A DNA stretch of 51,520 nt from Chloroflexota bacterium (GTDB taxonomy: Bacteria > Chloroflexota > Limnocylindria > Limnocylindrales > CSP1-4), in contig JAFMJV010000018.1 in NCBI GenBank assembly GCA_017853275.1, forward strand, positions 1 to 51,520, written 5' to 3'. The translations under genes and the position numbers were made by a program. Positions within the stretch are counted from its first letter, which is position 1. Each line of letters begins with the position of its first letter. Shown one piece after another: positions 17,044 through 26,021 of this stretch. Under the pieces are notes generated by a model. It had not been told where the DNA came from, did not search any database, and saw only the letters and a program-made list of their open reading frames with translations.

Positions 17044-17265
17044 CGTCCTATCGTGACAGGGCTCCGGGGTCGGCCGCTCCGGGGCCTCCGGCGGGGACCG
17101 GTGGTACCCTTCGCCCATCGACCGGCGCTCCACCGCCGGGGTCCGGCCCTCCCGCGGGCCGGCCGATGCGCCGCCTCTCCGCCTGCCCACCGGACGTTGC
17201 GCATCACCCCCGGAGACCTCGGAGCTCGGTCCCGTTCCCCGGCTGCTCCACGGAGGTCCGTCCAG

Positions 17266-17607
17266 GTGTCCTACGTCGACCGAACCCTCACCTGCGTCGA
17301 TTGCGGCGTCGAGTTCATCCACTCGGCGACCGATCAGCAGTTCTACGCGGAGAAGGGCTTCGTCTCCGACCCGAAGCGCTGTACCGGCTGCCGCGCCTCC
17401 CGCCGGACCCAGCGCGAAGGCTCCGACTACGACGCCCGCGAGATCGGCGGGCCGCGCGGCTACGAGCGCGGCGGGGACCGTCCTGCCCGCGAGTACTTCG
17501 CCGTCATCTGCTCGCGCTGCGGGAACGCGGCCCAGGTCCCCTTCCGGCCGCGGATGGACAAGCCGGTCTACTGCTCGGACTGCTTCCGCGCCCTCTCGGC
17601 CGGCTGA
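17266..17607 (+). CDS. Double zinc-ribbon protein
   Basis: A 113-residue soluble protein with two four-cysteine zinc ribbons. The first uses C10/C13 and C39/C42 (CVDCGVEF ... KRCTGCR), matching the 'probable zinc-ribbon' family in which a C-x-x-C-G-x-x-F pair is followed by an AEKGF-x-x-x-P segment. The second uses C82/C85 and C103/C106 (ICSRCGN ... YCSDCF). The central linker 43-76 is rich in Arg, Gly, Tyr and Asp and resembles a disordered RNA-binding tract. Start GTG 17266 has GGAGG at 17252-17256 with a 9-base spacer. Proteins of this kind are common and of unknown role; nucleic-acid or ribosome association is only a guess. Confidence 0.8.
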   Translation: MSYVDRTLTCVDCGVEFIHSATDQQFYAEKGFVSDPKRCTGCRASRRTQREGSDYDAREIGGPRGYERGGDRPAREYFAVICSRCGNAAQVPFRPRMDKPVYCSDCFRALSAG

Positions 17608-17689
17608 GCGGGCACGGCGCGGTGGCGCGCTAGACTCGGGCGGACCGCCATCGCGTGACGCGGGCGGACCCCAGAGGAGCGTGTCCCGC

Positions 17690-19267
17690 ATGTCCCAGCC
17701 CGGTGCCCGCCCGAAGATCACCTACGCGACCCTCCGCGCCGATGACGAGGGCCTGAACGCCGCCTTCGAGGAGGCCCTCGCGCTCGTGCGTGGCCGGCTC
17801 GGCGCCTTCCACGCGAACCGGATCGACGGCGCGGCACGGAGCGGCGCGGACGAGCATCTCCTGCGCTCCCCGATCGACCGCGAGATCGTCGTGGGTCGCT
17901 TCGCGAACGGGAGCGTGCGCGACCTCGAGGAGGCGATCGCGGTGGCGCGGGCGGCCCAGCCCGCCTGGGCGGCGCGGCCGTGGACGGAGCGGGCGGCGCT
18001 CCTCCGGGCGGCGGCGGAGCGGATCTCGGAGCGCCTGATGGAGCTCTCCGCGTGGATGGCGATCGAGGTCGGCAAGAACCGGATCGAGGCGCTCGGGGAG
18101 GTCGAGGAGGCAGCGGACCTCATCCGCTACTACGTGCGGATCGCCGAGGAGAACCGCTGGTACGAGCACCCGATGGGGAACCTCGGGGACAGCGCGACCC
18201 GGACGCGCTCGATCCTCCGTCCCTACGGCGTCTTCGGCGTGATCAGCCCCTTCAACTTCCCGCTCGCGCTCTCGGCGGGTCCCGCCGCGGCCGCCCTCCT
18301 CGCGGGGAACACGGTCGTCCTGAAGCCCGCGCGCCAGGGGGCGATGAGCGCGGTCCTCCTCGCCGAGGTCTTCCGCGAGGCGGGGATCCCGGACGGGGTC
18401 TTCCACCTCGTCATGGGCGAGGGCGAGACGGTGGGCGCCGCGCTCGCCGGGAGCGACGCGATCGACGGGATCGTCTTCACCGGCTCGTATGAGGTGGGGA
18501 TGGGCCTCTACCGCTCCTTCTCCCACCGCTGGCCGCGGCCCTGCATCGTGGAGATGGGTGGCAAGAACCCCGCCATCGTCACCCGCCACGCGGACCTGGA
18601 CGAGGCGGCGGAGGGGATCGTCCGCTCCGCCTTCGGCTTCGGGGGCCAGAAGTGCTCCGCGAACAGCCGTGTCTACGTGGAGCGCGCCGTCCACGACGAG
18701 CTCGTCCAGCGGATCGTGGCGCGCACGGAGCCGCTCACGATCGGCGACCCCACCCTCCGCGCGAGCTGGCTCGGCCCGGTCGTGGACGAGCGGGCGGTGG
18801 CGCGCCACCAGGCCGCGGTCGCGGATGCCCGCCGGGACGGCACGGTCTTCGTGGGCGGCGAGCGGCTGACGGACGGGCCCTTCGCGCGCGGGAGCTACGT
18901 GGAGCCCACCGTCGTGGGTGGCCTCCCTGCGGATCACCGGCTCTTCCGCGACGAGCTCTTCGTCCCCTTCACCGCGGTCCACGCCGTCGATTCGCTCGAC
19001 GCTGCGCTCGGGCTCGCGAATGCGAGCGGGCTCGGCCTGACGGCGGGGATCTTCTCCCGCGATGCGGGGGAGGTGGAGCGGTTCCTCTCCCGGATCGAGG
19101 CCGGGGTCTGCTACGTGAACCGGCGCGCCGGCGCCACGACCGGCGCCTGGCCGGGGATCCAGTCCTTCGGCGGCTGGAAGGGCTCCGGCTCCACCGGGAA
19201 GTCCGCGCTCGGGATGTACTACGTGGCCCAGTTCCTCCGGGAGCAGAGCCACACGATCGTGGGCTGA
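17690..19267 (+). CDS. Aldehyde dehydrogenase, 1-pyrroline-5-carboxylate dehydrogenase type
   Basis: NAD(P)-dependent aldehyde dehydrogenase of 525 residues. The catalytic Glu lies in VEMGGKNPAIV and the catalytic Cys in FGFGGQKCSANSRVYV; the cofactor fold has FNFPLALSAGPAAAALLAGN and VFTGSYEVG. The GQKCSA motif and the C-terminal FGGWKGSGSTGKSALGMYYV with a final REQSHTIVG match P5C dehydrogenase (RocA/PutA C-domain), which converts glutamate semialdehyde to glutamate. Another semialdehyde substrate remains possible. AGAGGAG at 17673-17679 favours ATG 17690 over GTG 17681, which is only one base from the SD. A proline dehydrogenase is not present here. TAGACT at 17631-17636 is a weak -10 candidate. 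Confidence 0.9.
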   Translation: MSQPGARPKITYATLRADDEGLNAAFEEALALVRGRLGAFHANRIDGAARSGADEHLLRSPIDREIVVGRFANGSVRDLEEAIAVARAAQPAWAARPWTERAALLRAAAERISERLMELSAWMAIEVGKNRIEALGEVEEAADLIRYYVRIAEENRWYEHPMGNLGDSATRTRSILRPYGVFGVISPFNFPLALSAGPAAAALLAGNTVVLKPARQGAMSAVLLAEVFREAGIPDGVFHLVMGEGETVGAALAGSDAIDGIVFTGSYEVGMGLYRSFSHRWPRPCIVEMGGKNPAIVTRHADLDEAAEGIVRSAFGFGGQKCSANSRVYVERAVHDELVQRIVARTEPLTIGDPTLRASWLGPVVDERAVARHQAAVADARRDGTVFVGGERLTDGPFARGSYVEPTVVGGLPADHRLFRDELFVPFTAVHAVDSLDAALGLANASGLGLTAGIFSRDAGEVERFLSRIEAGVCYVNRRAGATTGAWPGIQSFGGWKGSGSTGKSALGMYYVAQFLREQSHTIVG

Positions 19268-19293
19268 GGCCGGTGGGCGGGGGAGGCCGGCGC

Positions 19294-20301
19294 ATGCGTC
19301 CGCGGGTCGCGCTCGCCTGCGCGCTCCTCGCCGCCCTCGCCGGCACGCCGGCTGCCGCGGTCCCTCCGCCGGACCCCCGCCCGGCGATCCTCCTCGCCTC
19401 CGCCGCCGCCGAGGTGGCCGCCCCCGACCCGCAGGTCGCGGGGGTCGTCCGGATCGCCGCCGTGGGCGATGTGATGATGGGCCGGAGCATCGGCCGGCGG
19501 ATCCTGCGGGACGGCCCCGGGATCGTCTTCCGGGCCGTACGCGACCCCCTCGCGGGTGCCGGGATCGCCGTCGCGAACCTGGAGGCGCCGATCACCCGCT
19601 CCCGCGACCGGGAAGCGAAGCGCTACACCTTCCGGGCGCCGCTCGCCGCTGCCGAGGCGCTCCGCCGGGGCGGGATCGATGTCGTATCGGTGGCGAACAA
19701 CCACGCGCTGGACCGGGGGAAGGCAGGCCTTCTCGAGACGATCGCGGAGACGACCGGGAAGGGGATCCTGACCGTGGGCGGCGGGGCGGATCGCCGGGCC
19801 GCGCGTGCCCCGGCGATCGTGGAGCGGAACGGGCTCCGGGTCGCCTTCCTCGGCTACGTGGACGACTTCCCCGAGAGCACCGGCTTCCGGACCGGGTCGT
19901 GGGCGGCGGGGCCGGGCCGGCCGGGGGTCGCGATCGCACGGGTGAAGACGATCCGGGCAGATGTGACGCGGGCGCGCGCAGAGGCCGATCTCGTCGTCGT
20001 CCTCATCCACGCGGGGATCGAGTACGCGCCGAGCCCGACCGCCGAGCAACGTGCCTATGCGCAGGCCGCGCTGGACGCGGGGGCGAGCCTCGTCATCGGC
20101 CACCACCCGCACGTCCTCCAGGGCGGGGACCGGCGGGGTGCGCGCTACGTGGCGTGGAGCCTCGGGAACTTCGTCTTCGACCGGATGAGCGGCGCCGCGG
20201 AGACGGCGATCCTCGTGGTGGACCTGGACGCGGACGGGGTCCGCTCCGTCCGCTGGATCCCCGCCCGGCTCGACCCGGCCGGCCTCCCGGTCCTCCGGTG
20301 A
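19294..20301 (+). CDS. CapA-family metallophosphatase-like secreted protein
   Basis: A 335-residue protein with an N-terminal signal peptide (residues 1-22, ending near TPAAA) and a CapA/PgsA calcineurin-like domain. Motifs are AVGDVMMGR near 55, VANLEAPIT near 96, VVSVANNHALDRGKAGLLET near 129-148, VVLIHAGIEY near 232, and GHHPHVLQG near 268 with WSLGNFVFD near 288. CapA proteins take part in poly-gamma-glutamate capsule export or act as secreted phosphoesterases; the Asp/His/Asn metal ligands are all present. Its stop overlaps the start of the next gene by four bases (GTGA), so the two secreted proteins are co-translated. No pgsB/pgsC genes are seen, which argues against poly-gamma-glutamate synthesis. 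Confidence 0.85.
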   Translation: MRPRVALACALLAALAGTPAAAVPPPDPRPAILLASAAAEVAAPDPQVAGVVRIAAVGDVMMGRSIGRRILRDGPGIVFRAVRDPLAGAGIAVANLEAPITRSRDREAKRYTFRAPLAAAEALRRGGIDVVSVANNHALDRGKAGLLETIAETTGKGILTVGGGADRRAARAPAIVERNGLRVAFLGYVDDFPESTGFRTGSWAAGPGRPGVAIARVKTIRADVTRARAEADLVVVLIHAGIEYAPSPTAEQRAYAQAALDAGASLVIGHHPHVLQGGDRRGARYVAWSLGNFVFDRMSGAAETAILVVDLDADGVRSVRWIPARLDPAGLPVLR

Positions 20302-21953
20302 GGGTGCGCCGCCGTCCGACCGCCCTCCTCCTTGCGCTCCTCCTCGCCGTGCCGACCGGGGGGAGCGTGAACGGGGCGACCCCGTCTCCTGCGCCGGCCG
20401 CGGACCCGGTCGTCCCCCGCTTCACCGAGGTGACGCGGACGAGCGGCCTGCGCCACGTCTACGACGGCGACTGGGACTTCTTCGTGGGGGGTGGCGTCGC
20501 GCTCTTCGACTGCGACGCGGACGGCGACCCCGAGCTCTACCTCGCCGGGGGCGAGCGGCCGGCGAGCCTGTGGGAGAACCGGAGCGATCCGGAGACCGGG
20601 ATCCGCTTCGCCCGGCGCGAAGATCCCGTGACCGACCTCCGCTCGGTCACCGGCGCCTACCCCCTCGAGATCGACGGCGACGGGATCGGCGACCTCGTCG
20701 TCCTCCGGCTCGGCGAGGACCTCCTCCTCCGCGGGCTCGGCGACTGCCGCTTCGAGCGCGCGAACGAGCGCTGGGGCTTCACGGGTGGCGACCTCTGGAC
20801 GACCGCCTTCTCCGCCACCTGGGAGGAGGGCGCGACCCTCCCCGCGCTCGCCTTCGGCTCCTACGTGGACCGGACCGATTCCACGAAGCGGATCGGCTCG
20901 TGCGCCTACCACCGCCTCTTCCGGCCGCGTCCGGAGGCGACGAGCTACTCCGAGCCCCTCCTCCTCACCCCGGGCTACTGCGCGCTCTCGATGCTCTTCT
21001 CCGACTGGTCCCGGACCGGCCGGCGCGACCTCCGGGTGAGCAACGACCGCCACTACGCGCCGAAGGGCCAGGAGCAGCTGTGGCGCTTCGCGCCGGGGGA
21101 GCCGGTCATCCCCTGGACGGCGGCGGATGGCTGGCAGCCGCTCGTCATCTGGGGGATGGGGATCGCGAGCACGGATGTCACCGGGGACGGCCTGCCCGAC
21201 TACTTCCTCACGAACCAGGGCGACAACCGGCTCCAGGTCCTCGTGCCGGGGGCGGAGGGGCCGGTCTACGACGACCTCGCGTGGGAGCTCGGTGCCACGG
21301 CGACGCAGCCGGCCTTCGGCGGCGATCCCCTCCCGTCGACCGCGTGGCACGCGGAGTTCGCGGACCTGAACGACGACACGCGACCCGATCTCCTCATCGC
21401 GAAGGGGAACGTGGAGGCGATGGAGGACTACGCGGAGCGCGACCCGAGCGAGATCCTCCTCGGCCGGGCGGACGGCACCTTCCTGCGGCCGGGGCGCGCC
21501 ACCGGGGTCGTCAGCTTCGACCGTGCCCGGGGTGGGGCGATCGCGGACCTGGACGGGGACGGGATCCTCGACCTCGTCCTCGTCCAGCGCCGGACCCCGG
21601 CCCGGATCTGGCGCGGGATCGGCAGCGGGACACCCGCCGCGCCGGTGCCGATCGGCGGATGGGTCGAGCTGCGGCTCCGGCAGCCCGCTCCGAACACCGA
21701 TGCGATCGGTGCCTGGGTGGAGGTCCGGACGCCCGGCCGGCTCCAGGCACGGGAGCTCACCGTGGGGGGCGGCCACGCCGGCGGCCAGCTGGGCTGGATC
21801 CACGTGGGGATCGGGGACGCGGCGGAGGCCGAGGTCCGGGTCACCTGGCCGGACGGGTCGGAGAGCGCGTGGCTTTCCGTGGGACGGGACCGGCGCGTCA
21901 TCATCGAGAAGGGCGCGGACGCGCCACGGCCCTGGAGCCCGACCCCGCCCTGA
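20298..21953 (+). CDS. Secreted FG-GAP/VCBS protein with C-terminal ASPIC/UnbV domain (CRTAC1-like)
   Basis: A 551-residue exported protein. Residues 1-28 form a signal peptide with an Arg-rich start and Leu-rich core (RRRPTALLLALLLAVPTGG). The body carries beta-propeller FG-GAP/VCBS repeats with calcium-binding D-x-D-x-D-G-x-x-D loops such as DCDADGDPELYL, DGDGIGDLVVL, DVTGDGLPDYFLT, DLNDDTRPDLLIAKG and DLDGDGILDLVLV. The C-terminus (about 450-535) matches the ASPIC/UnbV domain (VELRLRQPAPNTDAIGAWVE, then VRVTWPDGSESAW). GTG 20298 overlaps the capA-like stop. Function unknown; such proteins are thought to be surface or carbohydrate-binding. Several paired cysteines in the first half suggest disulfides outside the cell. 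Confidence 0.85.
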   Translation: MRVRRRPTALLLALLLAVPTGGSVNGATPSPAPAADPVVPRFTEVTRTSGLRHVYDGDWDFFVGGGVALFDCDADGDPELYLAGGERPASLWENRSDPETGIRFARREDPVTDLRSVTGAYPLEIDGDGIGDLVVLRLGEDLLLRGLGDCRFERANERWGFTGGDLWTTAFSATWEEGATLPALAFGSYVDRTDSTKRIGSCAYHRLFRPRPEATSYSEPLLLTPGYCALSMLFSDWSRTGRRDLRVSNDRHYAPKGQEQLWRFAPGEPVIPWTAADGWQPLVIWGMGIASTDVTGDGLPDYFLTNQGDNRLQVLVPGAEGPVYDDLAWELGATATQPAFGGDPLPSTAWHAEFADLNDDTRPDLLIAKGNVEAMEDYAERDPSEILLGRADGTFLRPGRATGVVSFDRARGGAIADLDGDGILDLVLVQRRTPARIWRGIGSGTPAAPVPIGGWVELRLRQPAPNTDAIGAWVEVRTPGRLQARELTVGGGHAGGQLGWIHVGIGDAAEAEVRVTWPDGSESAWLSVGRDRRVIIEKGADAPRPWSPTPP

Positions 21954-21978
21954 GGCGGACCTGCCCGAGAGGAGACCG

Positions 21979-23361
21979 ATGACCCGCGCTGCGCTCGTCC
22001 CGATCGCCCTCCCCGACCCCGGGGTCCCGGAGGCGGAGCCCGTCCTGCCCGCCGCCCTCTATCGCGATCGCCTCGCCCGCCTGCGCGCCCGCGCCCGCGC
22101 CCGGGGCTACGACCGGATCGTCGTCTACGCGGATCGGGAGCACAGCGCGAACCTCGCCTGGCTGACCGGCTTCGACCCGCGCTTCGAGGAGGCGATCCTC
22201 ATCGCCGATGTGGCCGGGGACGGCGATCCGGCGCTCCTCGTGGGGAACGAGTGCTGGGGGATCGTGCCGGCGGCACCCCTTCCGATGCGCCGGATCCTCT
22301 TCCAGGAGCTCTCCCTGCCGGACCAGCCGCGCGACCGCTCCGATCCCCTGCCACGCCTCCTTGCGGCGGAGGGGATCGTGGAGGGGACGCGGGTCGGGGT
22401 GATCGGCTGGAAGCCCTACGCGGACCGTGCGTGGCTGGAGATCCCCGCCTGGGTCGCGGGCGTGCTCGGGGCCGCGGCCGGTCCCACCGGGCGCGTGGAG
22501 AACGCGAACGACCTCCTCGTCTCCCCCGCGGACGGGCTCCGGACGGTGAACGAGCCGGAGCAGCTCGCCGCCTTCGAGTGGGCCGCCTGCCATGTCTCGG
22601 AGGGGGTGAAGCGCGTCATCCACGGGCTGCGGCCCGGGATGACGGAGCGCGAGGCGGTGACGCTCCTCGGCTGGAACGGCGCGCCGCTCTCGTGCCACCT
22701 GATGCTCACCGCGGGGCCGCGGGCACGCTTCGGGATGCTCAGCCCCTCGGACCGGCCGATCGCGCTCGGCGATCCCTTCACCACGGCGTACGGGATCTGG
22801 GGCGGCCTCACCTGCCGGGCGGGATGGGTCGTGCGCGATGCCGCGGAGCTGCCGGAGGGGGTGGGTGACTACCTGGAGCGCCTCGCGATCCCCTACTTCC
22901 TCGCCATCGCCGCCTGGCTCGGAGCGCTCCGCGTGGGGGTGAGCGGGGGCGTGCTGGACGCCGCGATCCGGGAGCGGATCGGGGATCCCTTCTTCGGGCT
23001 CTTCATCAACGCGGGGCACCTCCTCCACCTGGACGAGTGGGTCGCCTCGCCGATCGCCCCCGGCTCGTCCCTCCCCCTCCGCTCCGGGATGGCGATCCAG
23101 TCGGACGTCATCCCGGCCACGGGGAGCCCCTGGTTCACGAGCAACATCGAGGACGGCTACGCGATCGCGGACGCGGAGCTCCGGGCGGAGCTCGCGGATC
23201 GGTTCCCCGGGATGTGGCGCCGGGTCGGGATCCGCCGGGGCTTCCTGCGCGACACGATCGGGATCGACCTCCACCCGGACGTCCTCCCGCTCGCGAACAC
23301 GGCGGGCTGGCTCCCCCCGTTCCTCCTCGATCCCGGGAAGGCGCTCGCCCTCCGGCCCTGA
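21979..23361 (+). CDS. M24 (Xaa-Pro aminopeptidase/creatinase-fold) protein with degenerate metal site
   Basis: A 460-residue cytoplasmic protein of two domains: a creatinase-like N-domain (about 30-190, with YDRIVVYADREHSANLAWLTG) and a pita-bread C-domain (from about 200). The M24 landmarks are altered. The D-x-G...D pair that normally follows L-x-x-G-D is replaced (GDPFTTAYGIWGGLTCRAGW), the His motif is kept as GHLLHLDEW, the E of the GM-x-x-x-x-E-P motif becomes D (GMAIQSDVIP), and the last Glu is present in NIEDGYAI. Because both Asp ligands seem missing, it may not be a dinuclear metallopeptidase but a creatinase-like hydrolase or non-catalytic homologue. Start ATG 21979 has a GAGAGGAGA SD. 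It follows the CRTAC1 gene by 25 bases. Confidence 0.7.
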   Translation: MTRAALVPIALPDPGVPEAEPVLPAALYRDRLARLRARARARGYDRIVVYADREHSANLAWLTGFDPRFEEAILIADVAGDGDPALLVGNECWGIVPAAPLPMRRILFQELSLPDQPRDRSDPLPRLLAAEGIVEGTRVGVIGWKPYADRAWLEIPAWVAGVLGAAAGPTGRVENANDLLVSPADGLRTVNEPEQLAAFEWAACHVSEGVKRVIHGLRPGMTEREAVTLLGWNGAPLSCHLMLTAGPRARFGMLSPSDRPIALGDPFTTAYGIWGGLTCRAGWVVRDAAELPEGVGDYLERLAIPYFLAIAAWLGALRVGVSGGVLDAAIRERIGDPFFGLFINAGHLLHLDEWVASPIAPGSSLPLRSGMAIQSDVIPATGSPWFTSNIEDGYAIADAELRAELADRFPGMWRRVGIRRGFLRDTIGIDLHPDVLPLANTAGWLPPFLLDPGKALALRP

Positions 23362-23423
23362 GGCCATCCGCGCCGGTGGCCGGAGCGAAGAACGGGCGGG
23401 TCCTACCGGATCTCCACGGGCTG

Positions 23424-23479
23424 TTGACACGTCCGGGAAGCGCCGGTAGCCTCAGCGGATCGCCTGCTAACCGGTTTAG
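23424..23479 (+). promoter_or_regulatory. Promoter and LacI-type operator of the xylose-type ABC operon
   Basis: TTGACA (23424-23429) is followed after 17 bases by TAGCCT (23447-23452), a strong sigma70-like promoter. Just downstream, CTAACCGGTTTAG (23467-23479) contains the perfect palindrome AACCGGTT and has the CG-centred A/T-flanked form of LacI-family operators. It lies over the start of transcription, where a bound repressor would block initiation. The leader to the ATG at 23535 has the SD AGGAGGAG at 23520-23527. The rest of the gap 23362-23534 shows no gene. Confidence 0.7.
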
Positions 23480-23534
23480 TGAAGGATCGGAGCGGGCCCA
23501 GACGCGGCGAGAACGCCGCAGGAGGAGTACCGGA

Positions 23535-24596
23535 ATGCAGCTCAAGCGTGGGCTCGTCGCCCTCGGCGCGACCGCCGTGGTCGCCGCGAGCATGCTCTCG
23601 ACCGGCGCCGTCATGGCGCAGGACGACGAGCTCGTCGTCGGCGTCTCCTGGAACAACTTCCAGGAGGAGCGGTGGGGTCTGTGGGACGCCCCGGCGATCC
23701 AGGCTGCCCTCGAGGCCGCCGGCGCCAAGTACATCTCGACGGACGCCGCGTCGTCCGCGGACCAGCAGCTCGCCGACGTCGAGAACCTCATCTCGCAGGG
23801 TGCGGACGCGCTGATCATCCTCGCCCAGGACGGCACGGCGATCCAGCCGGCGGTCCAGAGCGCGCTCGACCAGGGGATCCCGGTCATCGCCTATGACCGC
23901 CTCATCGAGACCCCCGGCGTCCTCTACATCACCTTCGACAACAAGGGCGTCGGCCGGATCATGGCCGAGACGATCTACGGCCTCGTTCCCGAGGGGAACT
24001 ACGCGATCATCAAGGGCAGCCAGACGGACGCGAACTCCGACTTCCTCCGCGCGGGGATGGAGGAGGTCATCGGCCAGGCGGTCGCCGACGGCAAGATCAA
24101 CATCGTCTGCGAGTCGTACACGGACAACTGGGATCCGGCGAACGCGCAGGCGAGCATGGAGCAGTGCCTCACCGCGAACAACAACGAGATCGACGCCGTT
24201 CTCTCCGAGAACGACGGCATGGCGGGTGGCGTGATCGCGGCGCTCGAGGCCCAGGGCCTCGCGGGCTCGGTCCCGGTCTCCGGCCAGGACGGTGACAAGG
24301 CCGCCCTCAACCGCGTCGCGCTCGGCACGCAGTCCGTCTCCGTCTGGAAGGACGCGCGTGGTCTCGGTGCCGCCGCCGGTGCCGCTGCTGCGGCGCTCGC
24401 CGGTGGTGCTGCCCCGGCCGACGTCGAGGGTGCGGTCATGTTCATGACGCCGGGTGGGAACGAGCTTGCCTCGATCTTCCTCGCGCCGAACCCGATCGAC
24501 GCCGCGAAGCTCGCCGAGGTCCTCGACGCGGGCTGGATCAGCAAGGACGAGGTCTGCCAGGGCGTCGCCGCCGGGGCCCTCCCCGTCTGCGACTGA
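23535..24596 (+). CDS. xylF: Xylose-type sugar ABC transporter substrate-binding protein
   Basis: Extracytoplasmic periplasmic-binding protein of the ribose/xylose (type I, Peripla_BP_4) class, 353 residues. Signal peptide 1-28 (LKRGLVALGATAVVAA core, AMA-Q cleavage). The mature sequence follows E. coli XylF closely: VGVSWNNFQEERWGLW near 37-52, QQLADVENLISQGADALIILAQDG near 77, VIAYDRLIETPGVLYITFDNKGVG near 118, and LTANNNEIDAVLSENDGMAGG near 215. D-xylose is the likely ligand, though related pentoses cannot be excluded. No lipobox cysteine is present. It uses more GGC/GCC codons than its neighbours, as expected for a highly expressed gene, and is followed by a 15-bp stem-loop before the permease. 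Confidence 0.88.
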   Translation: MQLKRGLVALGATAVVAASMLSTGAVMAQDDELVVGVSWNNFQEERWGLWDAPAIQAALEAAGAKYISTDAASSADQQLADVENLISQGADALIILAQDGTAIQPAVQSALDQGIPVIAYDRLIETPGVLYITFDNKGVGRIMAETIYGLVPEGNYAIIKGSQTDANSDFLRAGMEEVIGQAVADGKINIVCESYTDNWDPANAQASMEQCLTANNNEIDAVLSENDGMAGGVIAALEAQGLAGSVPVSGQDGDKAALNRVALGTQSVSVWKDARGLGAAAGAAAAALAGGAAPADVEGAVMFMTPGGNELASIFLAPNPIDAAKLAEVLDAGWISKDEVCQGVAAGALPVCD

Positions 24597-24623
24597 CCCC
24601 GGGCTCGCCACCAGCGAACCTGG

Positions 24624-24658
24624 AGCGCCCTGCGCCGCGACGAGCGGCGCAGGGCGCT
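24624..24658 (+). terminator. Strong intercistronic stem-loop between xylF and the permease
   Basis: The arms AGCGCCCTGCGCCGC (24624-24638) and GCGGCGCAGGGCGCT (24644-24658) pair perfectly over 15 bp with a GACGA loop, followed by TTTCCTTCCCC. This resembles a partial (attenuating) terminator or a 3' stabiliser that lets the binding protein be made in excess of the permease and ATPase, as is common in ABC sugar operons. A similar hairpin follows the other sugar-binding protein near 49859. Confidence 0.7.
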
Positions 24659-24697
24659 TTCCTTCCCCTCCCCTGACGCCCAGCAGGTGACCGACCG

Positions 24698-26005
24698 ATG
24701 ACCCAGGCCCCCTCGGCCCAGAGCGCGCCGCCCTCCGGGCTTCTGCCGCGCGTCAAGGCGGCCGTCTCCGCGATCGAGGTGGACAGCCGCCTCCTGAGCA
24801 TGATCGTCGCGCTCATCGTCATCTGGGTCGGCTTCAACATCGTCTCCGGGGGCAAGTTCCTCGAGCCCCGGAACATGTGGAACCTCTCGGTCCAGACCGC
24901 GTCCGTCGCGGTCATGGCGACCGGCATGGTCCTGATCATCGTCGCGCGCCATATCGACCTCTCCGTCGGCTCGGTCCTCGGGCTCGTGGGGATGGTGATG
25001 GCGCTCCTCTCCGTGGAGATCATCCCCAAGGCGCTCGGCTTCGGGGTGAACCAGCCCTGGACCTGGATCGTCACCGTCCTCGTCGGCCTCGTCCTCGGCG
25101 CCCTCATCGGCGGCTTCCAGGGCGGCCTCGTGGCGTACGTCGGGATCCCATCGTTCGTCGTCACCCTCGGCGGCCTCCTCGTCTGGCGCGCCGTCACCTT
25201 CACCCTCGCGTCCGGGCGCACGATCGCCCCGATGGATTCCACCTTCCAGCTCCTCGGCGGCGGACCGAAGGGCTCGGTCGGCGAGACGGTGAGCTGGATC
25301 CTCGGGATCCTCGCCTGTCTCGGGATCGTCTACGGCATCTACGCCGCGCGGCGCCGCCGGCAGCGCTATGACTTCCCCGTCCGGCCGCTCCCGCTGGACA
25401 TCGGGATCGCGGTCGTGGGCTGCGCGGTCATCCTCCTCGCCGTGAACCACGCGAACAGCTACCCGTGGCCCGCCAAGCTCGCCGAGCAGTACGCGATCGC
25501 GAACGGGATCGATCCGGTCGGCTTCACGCTCGGCACGGGGATCGCGAACCCCGTCCTCATCGCGATCGGCGTGGCGATCGTCATGACCTTCTTCGCGACA
25601 CGAAGGCGCTTCGGGCGCTACGTCTACGCGATCGGCGGGAACCCGGACGCCGCGGAGCTCTCGGGCATCAACACGCGCCGCACGATCATGCTCACCTTCG
25701 CCCTCATGGGCGTCCTCGCCGCGGTGAGCGCGGTGATCTCCACCGCCCGCCTGAACGCGGCCACGAACCAGGCCGGAACGGGCGACGAGCTGGACGTCAT
25801 CGCCGCGGCGGTGATCGGCGGGACGAGCTTCGCGGGCGGCATCGGGACGATCCCGGGCGCCGTCCTGGGCGCCCTGATGATCCAGTCGATCCGCTCCGGG
25901 ATGCAGCTGATCGGCCTGGACAACGCGCCGCAGATGATCGCGGTCGGGGCGATCCTCGTCGCTGCCGTGGGCATCGACCAGGTCCTGCGCCGGCGTGCCG
26001 GCTGA
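24698..26005 (+). CDS. xylH: Xylose-type sugar ABC transporter permease
   Basis: Integral membrane permease of 435 residues with about ten transmembrane segments, of the BPD_transp_2 (ribose/xylose) family. Typical motifs are [28 protein letters not shown] near 70-97, [23 protein letters not shown] near 145, and [21 protein letters not shown] near 309 with the conserved Gly-rich [21 protein letters not shown] near 371. A central hydrophilic insert of about 90 residues (160-260), with a basic RRRRQRYDF stretch, fits XylH-length proteins. Start ATG 24698 follows AGCAGGTGA. It transports sugar delivered by XylF using the next gene's ATPase. Confidence 0.9.
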   Translation: MTQAPSAQSAPPSGLLPRVKAAVSAIEVDSRLLSMIVALIVIWVGFNIVSGGKFLEPRNMWNLSVQTASVAVMATGMVLIIVARHIDLSVGSVLGLVGMVMALLSVEIIPKALGFGVNQPWTWIVTVLVGLVLGALIGGFQGGLVAYVGIPSFVVTLGGLLVWRAVTFTLASGRTIAPMDSTFQLLGGGPKGSVGETVSWILGILACLGIVYGIYAARRRRQRYDFPVRPLPLDIGIAVVGCAVILLAVNHANSYPWPAKLAEQYAIANGIDPVGFTLGTGIANPVLIAIGVAIVMTFFATRRRFGRYVYAIGGNPDAAELSGINTRRTIMLTFALMGVLAAVSAVISTARLNAATNQAGTGDELDVIAAAVIGGTSFAGGIGTIPGAVLGALMIQSIRSGMQLIGLDNAPQMIAVGAILVAAVGIDQVLRRRAG

Positions 26006-26021
26006 GCGGAGGAGGATGGAG

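Noticed and set aside
17044-17265. Possible regulatory RNA or small gene in the 222-base gap before the zinc-ribbon gene
   Set aside because: GC-rich short repeats are present but no stable conserved structure, ORF with an SD, or clear promoter could be supported; only a weak TACCCT -10 candidate at 17105 was seen.
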